A stretch of 64,000 bases of DNA from Pseudomonas sp. PDNC002. GTDB lineage: Bacteria > Pseudomonadota > Gammaproteobacteria > Pseudomonadales > Pseudomonadaceae. The stretch is taken from contig NZ_CP070356.1 in the NCBI RefSeq assembly GCF_016919445.1, forward strand, positions 3,785,502 through 3,849,501, read 5' to 3'. The translations under genes were made by a program, and so were the position numbers. The notes below the pieces were generated by a model that was not told where the DNA came from, made no database searches, and saw nothing but the letters and a program-made list of their open reading frames with translations. Shown one piece after another: positions 36,231-44,890 of this stretch (positions within the stretch are counted from its first letter, which is position 1; each line of letters opens with the position of its first letter).

Positions 36231-37145
36231 ATGGATCGTCTGACCAGCATGGCCGTGTTCGTTCGCGCGGTAGACCTGGGGTCCTTTGCGGCGGCCGCCG
36301 ATGCCATGGAAATGTCCGCGCCGATGGTGGGCAAGCATGTGCGCTTTCTCGAGGAGCGACTGGGCGCCCGGTTGCTGGTGCGCAGCACGCGCCGGCAGAG
36401 CCTGACCGAGGCGGGAAGGATCTACTACGAGCGCTGCCGCGCGTTGCTGGCCGATGCCGAGGCGGCGGACATCCTCGCCGCCGGAGAAGTGGCCGAGCCG
36501 CGTGGCCGGCTGCGGGTGGCCTTGCCGGTGCATTTCGGCCGTCGCTGCGTGGCGCCGGTGCTGCTGGAGTTGGCCCAGCGTTACCCGCAACTGGAGCTGG
36601 ATCTTCGGTTCAGTGACCGCCTGACGGACCTCGCGGAAGAACAGATCGACCTGGCCATTCGCACCGGCGAGCCGGAGCCCAGGGCCGGGGTCGTTGCCCG
36701 CCGCATCGGCCGGCAACGCATGGTGGTCTGCGCCGCGCCCGCGTACCTGGCGCAACACGGGCGGCCGACGGGCATCGAGGGGCTGGCCGCACACCAGGTG
36801 CTGGTCTACCACCGTTCCGGGCGGATAAACCCCTGGCTGTTCCCGCGTGAAGGGCAGGCGCCGGAGGAGTTCTCGCCAAACTCCCGGCTGCGTTTCGATG
36901 ACCTGGCCGCCATTGCCGATGCCGCGGTTCGCGGCATGGGGCTGGCGTGGTTGCCGTACTGGCTGGTAGGCGAAGCCATCCTGGGCGGTGAGCTGGAAGA
37001 CGTGCTGCCAGAGCAGCCGGGCTTCCTGTACGGCGTGCACGCGACCTGGCTGCAGACCGCTCAGTTGCCGCGCAAGGTGCGGCTGGCGATCGATGCATTG
37101 ATCGAGGTGATCCCCGGCCTGGTGATGCCGGGGCTGGCGGAGTAG
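36231..37145 (+). CDS. LysR-family regulator
   Basis: 304 residues. Helix-turn-helix about 1-60 (MDRLTSMAVFVRAVDLGSF, MSAPMVGKHVRFLEERLGAR), effector domain from about 90. AGGAG eight nt before the ATG. Divergent from the quinone oxidoreductase gene, in the layout usual for LysR with its target. Confidence 0.88.
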   Translation: MDRLTSMAVFVRAVDLGSFAAAADAMEMSAPMVGKHVRFLEERLGARLLVRSTRRQSLTEAGRIYYERCRALLADAEAADILAAGEVAEPRGRLRVALPVHFGRRCVAPVLLELAQRYPQLELDLRFSDRLTDLAEEQIDLAIRTGEPEPRAGVVARRIGRQRMVVCAAPAYLAQHGRPTGIEGLAAHQVLVYHRSGRINPWLFPREGQAPEEFSPNSRLRFDDLAAIADAAVRGMGLAWLPYWLVGEAILGGELEDVLPEQPGFLYGVHATWLQTAQLPRKVRLAIDALIEVIPGLVMPGLAE

Positions 37146-37174
37146 GGCGGCCCTGGTCGCAGGCCACCAGGCGA

Positions 37175-38038
37175 TCAGTGTGCCGGGGTCAGTTGCAGCA
37201 CGCGGTTGCGGCCGCCCTCGGCCAGCAGGTAACCGCCCTTGCCGTCGGGCACGATGGATTGCGGTGCCTTGAGGAACGAGAGGATGGTGCGGGGCTCGCC
37301 CTTGCCGTCCCACAGCAGCAGGCGGGCACGGTGCGTGGAGTCCTCGCTGATCCAGATGCCGCGCGCGTCGCACATCAGGAAGGTGGGCTGGTTCAGGCCG
37401 GCCAGCACCACCGGGTCCTTGCCATCCTCGGTGAACTGGCGGATCGCGCCGTCTTTCTTGGCGCTGTAGAGCAGGCGTCCATCAGTGCAGCGGGTGATGG
37501 CCTCGCTCTCGTTCAGATGCTCGCGGAGGACTTCCAGGTGGCCGTCACTCCAGCGATAGCGCAGCAGGCGGCCGTCGTCGCGGCGATCCTCGATGGCGTA
37601 GAGGAAATCGCCATCGTCCCAGAGGCCCTGCACGGCGTTGCCCATGAACAGGTCGGTGACCTTGCCGTCGCGCAACAACTGCACCGGCCTGTCCGGGGAT
37701 TCCTGGCTGAATACCCAGCCATCTTGGGCGGCGATCATCCCGTCGGGCTTGGACAGCTTGTCGATCATGGCGCGGCGCTTGCCGTCCCGGTCGATGTGCA
37801 GGATGTTGCCCTGGTCGTCCTTCAGCTCCTGGCTGACCAGCAGCCCACCGTCCGGCAGCGGCACCAGCGATGCGGCTTTCTGCACATCGTCGTGGATCAC
37901 CTGGTAGCTCCAGCCGCTGGCTGCCTGCACGGGATAGAAGTCCTGCCAGGCGAAAAAGCCGACGGCGGCGACGACGAGCAGGCCTGTGGCGGCCAGGGCA
38001 AGGCGAATCGGTGAGCGGCGCGAGGGAGCGTGGGGCAT
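37175..38038 (-). CDS. Membrane-anchored beta-propeller protein (SMP-30/NHL-like)
   Basis: 287 residues. One N-terminal hydrophobic segment (about 13-33: RLALAATGLLVVAAVGFFAW) places the rest in the periplasm. The remainder is six-bladed repeats such as LPDGGLLVSQELKDDQGNIL, SKPDGMIAAQDGWVFSQE, LNQPTFLMCDARGIWISED and PQSIVPDGKGGYLLAEGGRN. Resembles SMP-30/gluconolactonase propellers; metal ligands are not evident. ATG 38038 chosen over a longer open frame. Confidence 0.7.
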   Translation of the reverse strand: MPHAPSRRSPIRLALAATGLLVVAAVGFFAWQDFYPVQAASGWSYQVIHDDVQKAASLVPLPDGGLLVSQELKDDQGNILHIDRDGKRRAMIDKLSKPDGMIAAQDGWVFSQESPDRPVQLLRDGKVTDLFMGNAVQGLWDDGDFLYAIEDRRDDGRLLRYRWSDGHLEVLREHLNESEAITRCTDGRLLYSAKKDGAIRQFTEDGKDPVVLAGLNQPTFLMCDARGIWISEDSTHRARLLLWDGKGEPRTILSFLKAPQSIVPDGKGGYLLAEGGRNRVLQLTPAH

Positions 38039-38434
38039 GGAGGTGGCGGCCAACTGGAAGTGGGTAGGGCGGCGGGCGTCATCCTGACGGGAGCGGGGTG
38101 TGCGTTCCTGTCGTCCTGGCATCCGGCGCGCGGCCGGGCATAGTACCCAGACTGTTCGCGTATGGACCAGCGCTGCGGTCCGGGGACAAGGAAAGCGGAA
38201 ATTGCCGATGGGGGAAGCGGACCCCGGTGGGCCGGTGATGGAGCGAATGTTCCGTGAAACGGCAGACATCCGTCATGGAATTTGCGGCTTTCAGCTTTGT
38301 TCGTGGCCCATGCGGGAGAAATGGGAAGATTCGCTGATGGCAATTAGCCTACAATCGACGCGTCCTTTGCTGAGGACATTCAGACGGCTGTTGCGGACAG
38401 GAGGTCCGCAACAGCCGTTTCTTCATTCGCAGCG
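38039..38434. other. Gene-free region with a strong hairpin
   Basis: 396 nt between two leftward genes. It holds the promoter of the propeller gene and, at its right end, the hairpins at 38362-38377 and 38384-38418. No credible gene. Confidence 0.5.
38362..38423 (+). ncRNA. Possible small RNA or strong terminator hairpin
   Basis: A short stem GTCCT-TTGCTG-AGGAC (38362-38377) is followed by a 15-bp perfect stem, ACGGCTGTTGCGGAC / GTCCGCAACAGCCGT (38384-38418), with loop AGGAG and tail TTTCTTC. A TACAAT -10-like box at 38350-38355 is suitably placed, but no good -35 was found. The AGGAG loop exposes a GGA, as in RsmA/CsrA sites. It may equally be just the 3' hairpin of the leftward EAL gene. 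Confidence 0.3.
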
Positions 38435-39682
38435 TCATTCGACCAGGCGAATCACCGACTCCGCTTTTTTGTACGCCAGCTCTGCCTTGCGCAGGCGCGG
38501 AGGCCTCGTACGCAACAGTCTGTCGAGTTGCTCGGCGGGTACCGGCCTGCCGAACAGATAGCCCTGCGCCGCATCGCAGCCAAGGCTCTGCAACTGGCGG
38601 TGCTGCACGGCATTCTCGACCCCTTCGGCCACCACATGCAGACCCAGCTCGCGACCCAGTGCCAGGCTGTTGCGCAGGACGATCAGGCGACGCGGATTGC
38701 CGCCGCCCAGGTCGGCCAGGAAGCTGCGGTCCAGTTTCAGTTCGGTGAAGGGCAGTTCGACCAGGCGTTGCAGGGTGGAGTGACCGCAGCCGAAATCGTC
38801 GATGGCCAGTCCGCAACCCAGCAGGCGCAAGCGCAGGACATTCTCCAGGCTGAGTGATGGCGCGTGGAGAGGGGAAGATTCCGTGAGCTCGAAAGTGACA
38901 TTGCGGGGGTCGAGCTCAAGCCGGTTCAATTCACGTTCGAGCGTGGCGGAGAAACCGGGCTGGGCGATCTGCTCGGCCTCCAGGTTGAAGGACAGCTCCA
39001 GGTCAGCGCGCCCACGGCTGCGCAGCGCGTCGGCAGCCTGGCGCATCAGTGCGAACAGCAACGTGTCGAGCAGGCCATTACGGCGCAGTTGCGGCAGGAA
39101 AACGTCCGGTGACAGCTCCTGGCCGTCCTCGCACTGCCAGCGCGCGAGAACCTCGAAGCCATAGGGCTGCGCCGTGGCGACGTCGACCTTCGGCTGGAAA
39201 TAGGCGCGGGGACTGCCTTTCCCCAGGAAAGCAAAACCGTCGTCGCCGTCGCTGCGGCCCTGCTCCGGCTGCAGGGGCTGGGGATGGCTCTCCTGCTCCT
39301 GCGGGACGAAGTCGGCCAGCAGGATTCGCAAGCGCTCCAGCGTGGCGGGCTCGTTGCCCAGCCAGAATGCCTTAATGCCCTGCAATTGCAGAAGATGAGC
39401 GAGGGCGGTCCAGGTGCCCGGCGCCATCTCGCCGCTGATCACGATGCCCTGGGCAAGTCCCTCGCGGGCGACAGTCTGGAGAAACTCCAGGCGCGCCAGC
39501 GGATTGATGCGCACATCGCAGATCAACAGGTGCACGCCCACTGCGTTGCGAAGGCGATCCAGGGCGAAGGCAGTGCTCGTCACCTCGGACAACTGGCCGT
39601 AGCCGAGATGATGGAGAGCGATGACCGCGGTCGAGCGGTGCAGGCCGGATGCCTGGAGGACCAGCGCGGAAAGGGCGGGCAT
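38435..39682 (-). CDS. Receiver-like plus EAL-domain c-di-GMP phosphodiesterase
   Basis: 415 residues. N-terminal receiver-like domain about 1-115 with possible phospho-acceptor Asp56 (LLICDVRINP). EAL domain about 155-405 with the key residues: EVLAR (177-181), the Asn in SFNLE, the Glu in ELTESS, Asp295-Asp296 in IDDFGCG, Lys316 in KLDRSF, Glu353 in AEGVEN, and Gln in AAQGYLFGRP. So it should cleave c-di-GMP. RocR-like arrangement without a GGDEF domain. Start ATG 39682 has GGAG upstream; ATG 39712 is an alternative. Confidence 0.87.
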   Translation of the reverse strand: MPALSALVLQASGLHRSTAVIALHHLGYGQLSEVTSTAFALDRLRNAVGVHLLICDVRINPLARLEFLQTVAREGLAQGIVISGEMAPGTWTALAHLLQLQGIKAFWLGNEPATLERLRILLADFVPQEQESHPQPLQPEQGRSDGDDGFAFLGKGSPRAYFQPKVDVATAQPYGFEVLARWQCEDGQELSPDVFLPQLRRNGLLDTLLFALMRQAADALRSRGRADLELSFNLEAEQIAQPGFSATLERELNRLELDPRNVTFELTESSPLHAPSLSLENVLRLRLLGCGLAIDDFGCGHSTLQRLVELPFTELKLDRSFLADLGGGNPRRLIVLRNSLALGRELGLHVVAEGVENAVQHRQLQSLGCDAAQGYLFGRPVPAEQLDRLLRTRPPRLRKAELAYKKAESVIRLVE

Positions 39683-39993
39683 GAAGAGCTCCGATGGATC
39701 AGATCGCAGCATTGTGTTGATAGGCTTCCCACTGCTGAGTCGTTCAATTCCAATATTGGCGTAGGAGAACTCCTATCCAACAGAATCGCCGGCCCTGGAA
39801 GATGTCCTTCGATCGCCGTGCAGCCCGCGCCAGGGCTGGTCCAGGACGGGTGTGAGCAGCGGTCGGTGCGCTCTGCAATGGCACTTTCGGTCGACCCTGC
39901 GGGTCCTATCTGTTAGGGTCTTTCGACTCCTTCCTTCGTCCGCCGCGGCTATCCAGCGCCGCGCGGTACGCCTTCAGAAACGGAGAATGGCTC
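39683..39993. other. Divergent promoter region EAL/otsB
   Basis: 311 nt without a gene. Contains a compact inverted repeat around 39762-39779 (AGGAGAACTCCT core, flanked by TTGG and CCAA). Promoters for both directions must lie here; none identified with confidence. Confidence 0.4.
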
Positions 39994-40809
39994 ATGTCAC
40001 GTCCTACCCAGCGAGGACCTGTCGACACAGCCATGGTCCCGCACAGCGAGGCCTCAGCCACTGCGTTGCTGACCCTATGGCTCAGCCGCCCTCAGCAGAC
40101 CGCAGTGTTCCTGGATGTCGACGGAACTCTTCTGGACATCGCCGAATCGCCCGGCGCGGTGCACGTGCCGCAAGGGTTGCTCCATGCGCTGACGCAGCTG
40201 CAGCGCAGACTCGACGGTGCCCTGGCCCTGATCAGCGGCCGCCCGGTCGAAGAACTCGACCGGCTCTTTCAACCCCTGCGCCTCGCCGCCAGCGGCGGGC
40301 ACGGCGCGCATTGGCGCGAGACCGGCGCCAGCCCGCTGCGGCGCACCACCAGAGACCTGGCTGCCTGCCTGCGCGTGCAGTTGAACGCCCTGGCGAATCG
40401 GCATGTCGGAATCCATACGGAAGACAAGGGCACCAGCTTTGCCCTGCATTACCGCGCCGCCCCCGCGCTGGCCGACGATCTGCGCGCGCAATTGCAGGCA
40501 TTGCTGCGTGGGCCAGGGGGCATGGGTCTGCGCTTGCTCCATGGCAAGCAGGTTTACGAAGTTGTCGCCGAGGGCGTCGACAAGGCCCGGGCGATCCAGC
40601 GCCTGCTGGAAACCCCGGGCTTCGCCGGGCGCCTGCCGCTGTTCATCGGCGATGACGTCACCGACGAACCCGCGCTGGCGTTGATGCCCTCCCTTGGCGG
40701 ACTGGGCCTTTCAGTGGAGCGCGCCTTGCCCGGCGCGAGCGCGGTGTTCAGCGATGCGGCGCAGGTCCGCGAAGCCTTGATCAAAGCAGCAGGAGGAACA
40801 GACCGATGA
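39994..40809 (+). CDS. otsB: Trehalose-6-phosphate phosphatase
   Basis: 271 residues of the HAD superfamily. Nucleophile motif DVDGTLLD at 41-48, ISGRPVEELD for motif II, and IGDDVTDEPAL for motif IV. Converts trehalose 6-phosphate to trehalose, an osmo- and desiccation-protectant. First gene of the otsB–GH15–otsA unit; it overlaps the next gene by 4 nt (ATGA). Confidence 0.92.
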   Translation: MSRPTQRGPVDTAMVPHSEASATALLTLWLSRPQQTAVFLDVDGTLLDIAESPGAVHVPQGLLHALTQLQRRLDGALALISGRPVEELDRLFQPLRLAASGGHGAHWRETGASPLRRTTRDLAACLRVQLNALANRHVGIHTEDKGTSFALHYRAAPALADDLRAQLQALLRGPGGMGLRLLHGKQVYEVVAEGVDKARAIQRLLETPGFAGRLPLFIGDDVTDEPALALMPSLGGLGLSVERALPGASAVFSDAAQVREALIKAAGGTDR

Positions 40810-42605
40810 CGAACCGGCACGAAGGTGCTCTGGAACTGGGCCTGATCGGCAACTGCCGGGTGGCCGCACTGGTCAACCCGCAGGCGCGCCTGGTCTGGTG
40901 GTGTTACCCGAATTTCGACAGCGATCCGGCGTTCTCCCGGCTGCTGGCCGGTGACGACGAGAAAGGTTTTGCCGACGTGCTGCTGGAAAACCAGGTCAGC
41001 AGCACCTCCGACTACCAGCGCAACACGGCAATCATCACCACCGTCCTGCGCGACGAAAATGGCGGGGCGGTACGCATCACCGACTTCGCTCCGCGCTTCC
41101 TGCAATACGGCCACATCTACCGCCCGGCGCAACTGTGCCGGCTGATCGAACCCATCGAGGGCGTGCCGAAGATCGCCCTGCGCGTGCGTCCGACCCACGG
41201 CTACGGCAAGCCCAGCCGGGGCATTGCCGGCGCCAGCCACATCCGCTACCTGGAAGGTGACGAGCCAATCCGCCTCACCACCGACGCGCCGCTGGCCTAC
41301 ATCCAGCACGAAACCCCGTTTGCCCTGCGCCATCCCGTGAGCCTGGTGATCGGTCTCGACGAGCCGCTGGACAACGCGCCCGGCGAGGTCGTTCGCGACT
41401 ACCTCAAGCGCACCCAGAACCATTGGCACGACTGGGTACGCGGCCTGGCGATCTGCTTCGAGTGGCAACAGGTAGTGATCCGCTCGGCCATCACCCTGAA
41501 GCTGTGCAACTTCGAAGACACCGGCGCGATCATCGCCGCCGCCACCACGTCCGTGCCCGAGGCACCGGATTCCCAGCGCAACTGGGACTACCGCTATTGC
41601 TGGCTGCGCGACGCCTACTTCGTGATCCTCGCCCTCAATCGCCTGGGGGCCACGCGGACCATGGAGGGCTACATCGACTTCATTACCACCGTCGCCAGCG
41701 GCGACGCCGAGCTCAAGCCGCTCTACGGCATCATTCCCAACCAGGACACGAGCGAGCGCATCGAGCCGGACCTCGCGGGTTTCCTCAACCATGCCCCGGT
41801 CCGCGTCGGCAACCAGGCAGTGGAGCAGAACCAGCACGACGTGTTCGGCTCGGTCGCGCTGGCGGTGCTGCAGAGTTTCGTCGACGAGCGCCTGCCCAAC
41901 CCCAGCAGCGCGGGCATGCTGCAACTGCTGGAAAACCTGGCCGCCAAGGCGGTGCATGCGGCCTTCGAGCCGGACGCCGGAATCTGGGAATACCGCGGTC
42001 GGCAGCGGGTCCATACCCATTCCGCCTTGCTCTGCTGGGTTGCCTGCGACCGCGTCGGCCGCATCGCCAAACGCCTGGGGCGTGGTGACGAGGCCAGTGC
42101 CTGGCGGGAAAAGGCCGATAACCTGCGCCAACGTATCCTCGCCGAAGCCTGGAGTGAGACCAAACAATGCTTCACCGGCGCTTTCGGTTACGACGATCTC
42201 GATGCCAGCGTGCTGCTCATGAACGAACTGGGCATCATCGAGGCCGATGATCCGCGCTTCATCGCCACCGTCGAGTGCATCGGTCGCGAACTCGACGTGA
42301 ATGGCCATCTGCTGCGCTACGCCGCACCGGACGACTTCGGTGTGCCGGAAACCGCGTTCCTGGTGGTCAAGTTCTGGTATCTCGATGCGCTCGCTGCCAT
42401 CGGCCGCACCGCCGAGGCGCGCCAGTTGTTCGAGCAACTGATCGCCGCGCGCAATCGCTACGGGCTGCTGTCCGAGGATCTGCATCCGCACACCGGCGAG
42501 CTGTGGGGCAATATCCCGCAGACCTACTCCATGGCCGGGCTGGTCAATTCCGCCATGCGACTTTCCATTGGATGGGAGGACGGCCTATGTCGCGCCTCGT
42601 GGTGA
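40806..42605 (+). CDS. Glycoside hydrolase family 15 protein
   Basis: 599 residues. N-terminal beta-sandwich (about 1-235; LIGNCRVAALVNPQARLVWW, DFAPRF) and an alpha/alpha-barrel GH15 domain (about 240-590) with RNWDYRYCWLRDAYFVILAL, VGNQAVEQNQHDVFGSV, AGIWEYRGRQRVHTHSALLC and EDLHPHTGELWGNIPQTYS. GH15 includes glucoamylases and trehalases; placed between otsB and otsA, a trehalase or a glucan-trimming role in osmoadaptation is likely. Overlaps both neighbours (4 nt and 19 nt), so the three are translated together. Confidence 0.9.
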   Translation: MTNRHEGALELGLIGNCRVAALVNPQARLVWWCYPNFDSDPAFSRLLAGDDEKGFADVLLENQVSSTSDYQRNTAIITTVLRDENGGAVRITDFAPRFLQYGHIYRPAQLCRLIEPIEGVPKIALRVRPTHGYGKPSRGIAGASHIRYLEGDEPIRLTTDAPLAYIQHETPFALRHPVSLVIGLDEPLDNAPGEVVRDYLKRTQNHWHDWVRGLAICFEWQQVVIRSAITLKLCNFEDTGAIIAAATTSVPEAPDSQRNWDYRYCWLRDAYFVILALNRLGATRTMEGYIDFITTVASGDAELKPLYGIIPNQDTSERIEPDLAGFLNHAPVRVGNQAVEQNQHDVFGSVALAVLQSFVDERLPNPSSAGMLQLLENLAAKAVHAAFEPDAGIWEYRGRQRVHTHSALLCWVACDRVGRIAKRLGRGDEASAWREKADNLRQRILAEAWSETKQCFTGAFGYDDLDASVLLMNELGIIEADDPRFIATVECIGRELDVNGHLLRYAAPDDFGVPETAFLVVKFWYLDALAAIGRTAEARQLFEQLIAARNRYGLLSEDLHPHTGELWGNIPQTYSMAGLVNSAMRLSIGWEDGLCRASW

Positions 42606-43996
42606 TCTCCAATCGGGTCGCGATTCCCGATGAAAACGGCCCGGCGCCGGGCGGCCTTGCCGTCGCGGTGGAGGCGGCGATGCGTAACCGCGAGGGCCTG
42701 TGGTTCGGCTGGAGCGGAGAGAAGGCCGAAGAGCCGGGGCCGCCGACCACGGTGCAGCGCGGCAACCTGCATTACGTCCTCACCGACCTGCATCCGCAGG
42801 ATTTCGACGAGTACTACAACGGTTTCGCCAACCGTGTGCTCTGGCCGATCCTGCACTATCGGGTGGACCTGGCGGAGTTCAACGAAGCGGAATTCGGCGG
42901 CTACCAGCGCGTTAACGAGTTCTTCGCCGAACGCCTGAGTCCGCTGCTGGAAGAGGACGACGTTCTCTGGGTGCATGACTACCACCTGATTCCCCTGGCC
43001 TCGGCACTGAGGCAGCGCGGACATGCCAACCGCATCGGCTTCTTCCTGCATATCCCGATGCCGCCGGCCGACCTGATCACCGCGCTGCCGCACCACGACG
43101 AGCTGATCCGCGCGCTGACCGAGTACAACCTGATCGGATTCCAGACCGAGAACGACGCGAGCAACTTCGCCCGCTACCTGACCCGCGTGGTCGGCGCTGC
43201 CACGCCCGACGGGCGGCGTTATCACCTGGAGAACCAGCACTTCCGCGTCGGCGTGTTTCCCGTGGGGGTGGATGCCGACGGATTCCGCCGGCTGGCCGAG
43301 GAGGCCTCGCAGAGCCAGGCTGCCGCGGACCTGCGCGAAAGTCTCGGCGGCCGGGCCCTGATGGTCGGCGTGGACCGCCTCGATTACTCCAAGGGCATCG
43401 TCAATCGGCTGGATGGCTACGAGCGCTTTCTCGAGCGCAATCCGCAGTGGCACAACCGCGTGACCTGCCTGCAGATTTCACCAGGCAGCCGGCAGGCGAT
43501 CCCCGAATACGCCGATATCGACGCCGCCGTCAGTGCGCGGGTGGGGCATATCAATGGGCGATTCGGCGCGGTGTCCTGGGTGCCATTGCGCTATGTGGCG
43601 CGCAACCACCAGCGGGCGGATATCGCGATGGTCATGCGGCATGCGCGGATCGGGCTGGTCACGCCGTTGCGCGATGGAATGAACCTGGTGGCCAAGGAAT
43701 TCGTCGCCGCCCAGGACCCGGACGATCCGGGCGTGCTGGTCCTGTCCCAGTTCGCCGGGGCAGCCGCCGAGCTGGGCGGGGCGCTGATCATCAATCCCCA
43801 TGACCGAGATGCCTTGGCGGAGGCCATGCGGCAGGCGCTGAACATGCCACTCAAGGAGCGCCAGGCGCGCCATCGCGACATGTATGCGGTGTTGGAGGCC
43901 AATGACATCCGCTTCTGGGGGCCAAGCTTCATCGACGCACTGACGCGGCCGGGCAGGGCGCTGAACTGGCTGTCGAACCATTACCTCAGTCACTGA
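42587..43996 (+). CDS. otsA: Trehalose-6-phosphate synthase
   Basis: 469-residue GT20 glycosyltransferase. It makes trehalose 6-phosphate from a nucleotide-glucose and glucose 6-phosphate. Signature segments: LVVISNRVAIPDENGPAPGG, WVHDYHLIPLA, GFFLHIPMPP, VGVDRLDYSKGIVNRL and PLRDGMNLVAKEFVAAQ. ATG 42587 follows GGGAGG; it lies within the last codons of the GH15 gene. A terminator follows at 44007. Confidence 0.93.
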   Translation: MSRLVVISNRVAIPDENGPAPGGLAVAVEAAMRNREGLWFGWSGEKAEEPGPPTTVQRGNLHYVLTDLHPQDFDEYYNGFANRVLWPILHYRVDLAEFNEAEFGGYQRVNEFFAERLSPLLEEDDVLWVHDYHLIPLASALRQRGHANRIGFFLHIPMPPADLITALPHHDELIRALTEYNLIGFQTENDASNFARYLTRVVGAATPDGRRYHLENQHFRVGVFPVGVDADGFRRLAEEASQSQAAADLRESLGGRALMVGVDRLDYSKGIVNRLDGYERFLERNPQWHNRVTCLQISPGSRQAIPEYADIDAAVSARVGHINGRFGAVSWVPLRYVARNHQRADIAMVMRHARIGLVTPLRDGMNLVAKEFVAAQDPDDPGVLVLSQFAGAAAELGGALIINPHDRDALAEAMRQALNMPLKERQARHRDMYAVLEANDIRFWGPSFIDALTRPGRALNWLSNHYLSH

Positions 43997-44006
43997 GGCG
44001 CAAATG

Positions 44007-44033
44007 AAAAACCCCGCCTTGGCGGGGTTTTTT
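44007..44033 (+). terminator. Terminator of the otsB–GH15–otsA unit
   Basis: AAAACCCCGCC-TT-GGCGGGGTTTTTT, starting 11 nt after the otsA stop. A on the left side also allows use for leftward transcription of the small gene beyond. Confidence 0.88.
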
Positions 44034-44058
44034 CCGGGTATTCATCGAGGGCGCCAGG

Positions 44059-44226
44059 CTAGGGAGCCGGTTTCTTGCCGTCGGACTTGGCCCACTGGGA
44101 CTTTTTCTCGACCTTCACCGCCAGCTGACCCACAGGGATTTCCTGGATTTCCCCGCCCTGGGAAAGGAAGGCTGCAATCTTCTCATCAAGCTCCGAACGT
44201 TCGCGAATCAGCTGTGAATCAGTCAT
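44059..44226 (-). CDS. Small hypothetical protein
   Basis: 55 residues (MTDSQLIRERSELDEKIAAF to SDGKKPAP). An amphipathic helix and a Lys-rich tail. AGGTGA lies six nt before ATG 44226; a longer frame adds nine residues but lacks a site. Looks like a conserved-type Pseudomonas small protein, but I cannot name a family or function. It faces the otsA terminator. Confidence 0.6.
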   Translation of the reverse strand: MTDSQLIRERSELDEKIAAFLSQGGEIQEIPVGQLAVKVEKKSQWAKSDGKKPAP

Positions 44227-44309
44227 GAAGTCACCTATGCGTTGGGGCGCCAAACCGGCCCGGCCAGACTACACCTCTTTTCGAAATCACGCCGAGATAG
44301 TGCGACCAT

Positions 44310-44338
44310 TTGTCAAATTCACCGTTCGTCGATAAAAA
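44310..44338 (+). promoter_or_regulatory. Probable promoter of the cold-shock gene
   Basis: -35 TTGTCA (44310-44315), 17-nt spacer, -10 TAAAAA (44333-44338). A start near 44345 leaves a leader of about 170 nt, the size typical of temperature-responsive csp leaders. Confidence 0.5.
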
Positions 44339-44372
44339 AAGCTATGAATCGTCGCCAGACACTGTATTCTGC

Positions 44373-44495
44373 ATGGGCTGCCTGCCCAGTAACGAGTTCC
44401 GCGACTTGATGTTCTTCTACAAGATGTTCCATCTCCTCGGCACCTCTTCACTACGCATTCAGCTCATCGCCGGTCGGCATTCGGCCGGCCTTTAG
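44373..44495 (+). other. Leader region with short open frame before csp
   Basis: A 40-codon frame ([20 protein letters not shown] ... AGRHSAGL) ends 22 nt before the csp start. Its final part overlaps a hairpin (GCCGGTC ... GGCCGGC, about 44469-44489). It may be a leader peptide or just part of a structured RNA leader. Confidence 0.3.
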
Positions 44496-44517
44496 CATCT
44501 ATTCAGGAGACAACATC

Positions 44518-44727
44518 ATGTCCGATCGTCAAAACGGTATCGTTAAGTGGTTCAATTCCGAGAAAGGCTTCGGCTTCATCACTCCGGAAAGCGGCCCGGA
44601 CGTATTCGTTCACTTCCGTCAAATCGAAGGTAACGGCTACAAGTCCCTCGACGAAGGCCAGAAGGTCAGCTTCGTTGTGACCGCCGGCCAGAAAGGCCCG
44701 CAAGCTGAACAAGTTCGCGCTGTCTAA
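44518..44727 (+). CDS. Cold-shock protein (CspA/CapB-like)
   Basis: 69 residues, a single OB-fold that binds single-stranded RNA and DNA as a chaperone. RNP1 is KGFGFITPE (16-24) and RNP2 is VFVHFRQI (29-36). The start has AGGAGA at eight nt. Long 5' leader and strong terminator (44748-44773) make it a single-gene unit. Confidence 0.93.
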   Translation: MSDRQNGIVKWFNSEKGFGFITPESGPDVFVHFRQIEGNGYKSLDEGQKVSFVVTAGQKGPQAEQVRAV

Positions 44728-44747
44728 TCGACATCGCTAACGAAGGA

Positions 44748-44773
44748 AGCCCCGCTTAGGCGGGGCTTTTTTT
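44748..44773 (+). terminator. Terminator of cold-shock gene
   Basis: AGCCCCGC-TTAG-GCGGGGCT followed by TTTTTTT, 21 nt after the csp stop. Confidence 0.92.
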
Positions 44774-44811
44774 GCCTGTTCGATTTGCTCCGCGCAATTC
44801 GGTTGGGCAAT

Positions 44812-44844
44812 AAAAAACGCCCGGTGCACTGCACCGGGCGTTTT
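44812..44844. terminator. Bidirectional terminator csp/MFS
   Basis: AAAAAACGCCCGGTGCA-C-TGCACCGGGCGTTTT; A-run left, T-run right. It serves the leftward MFS gene that stops at 44891 and backs up csp. Confidence 0.88.
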
Positions 44845-44890
44845 GCTTTGAAGGGAGTGAGCCAACCGAAGTGGGCTCACTGGCTCCCGA

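Noticed and set aside
36126..37373. Long extension of the quinone oxidoreductase frame
   Set aside because: The family start is at ATG 36125 with a ribosome site; the rest is antisense to the LysR gene.
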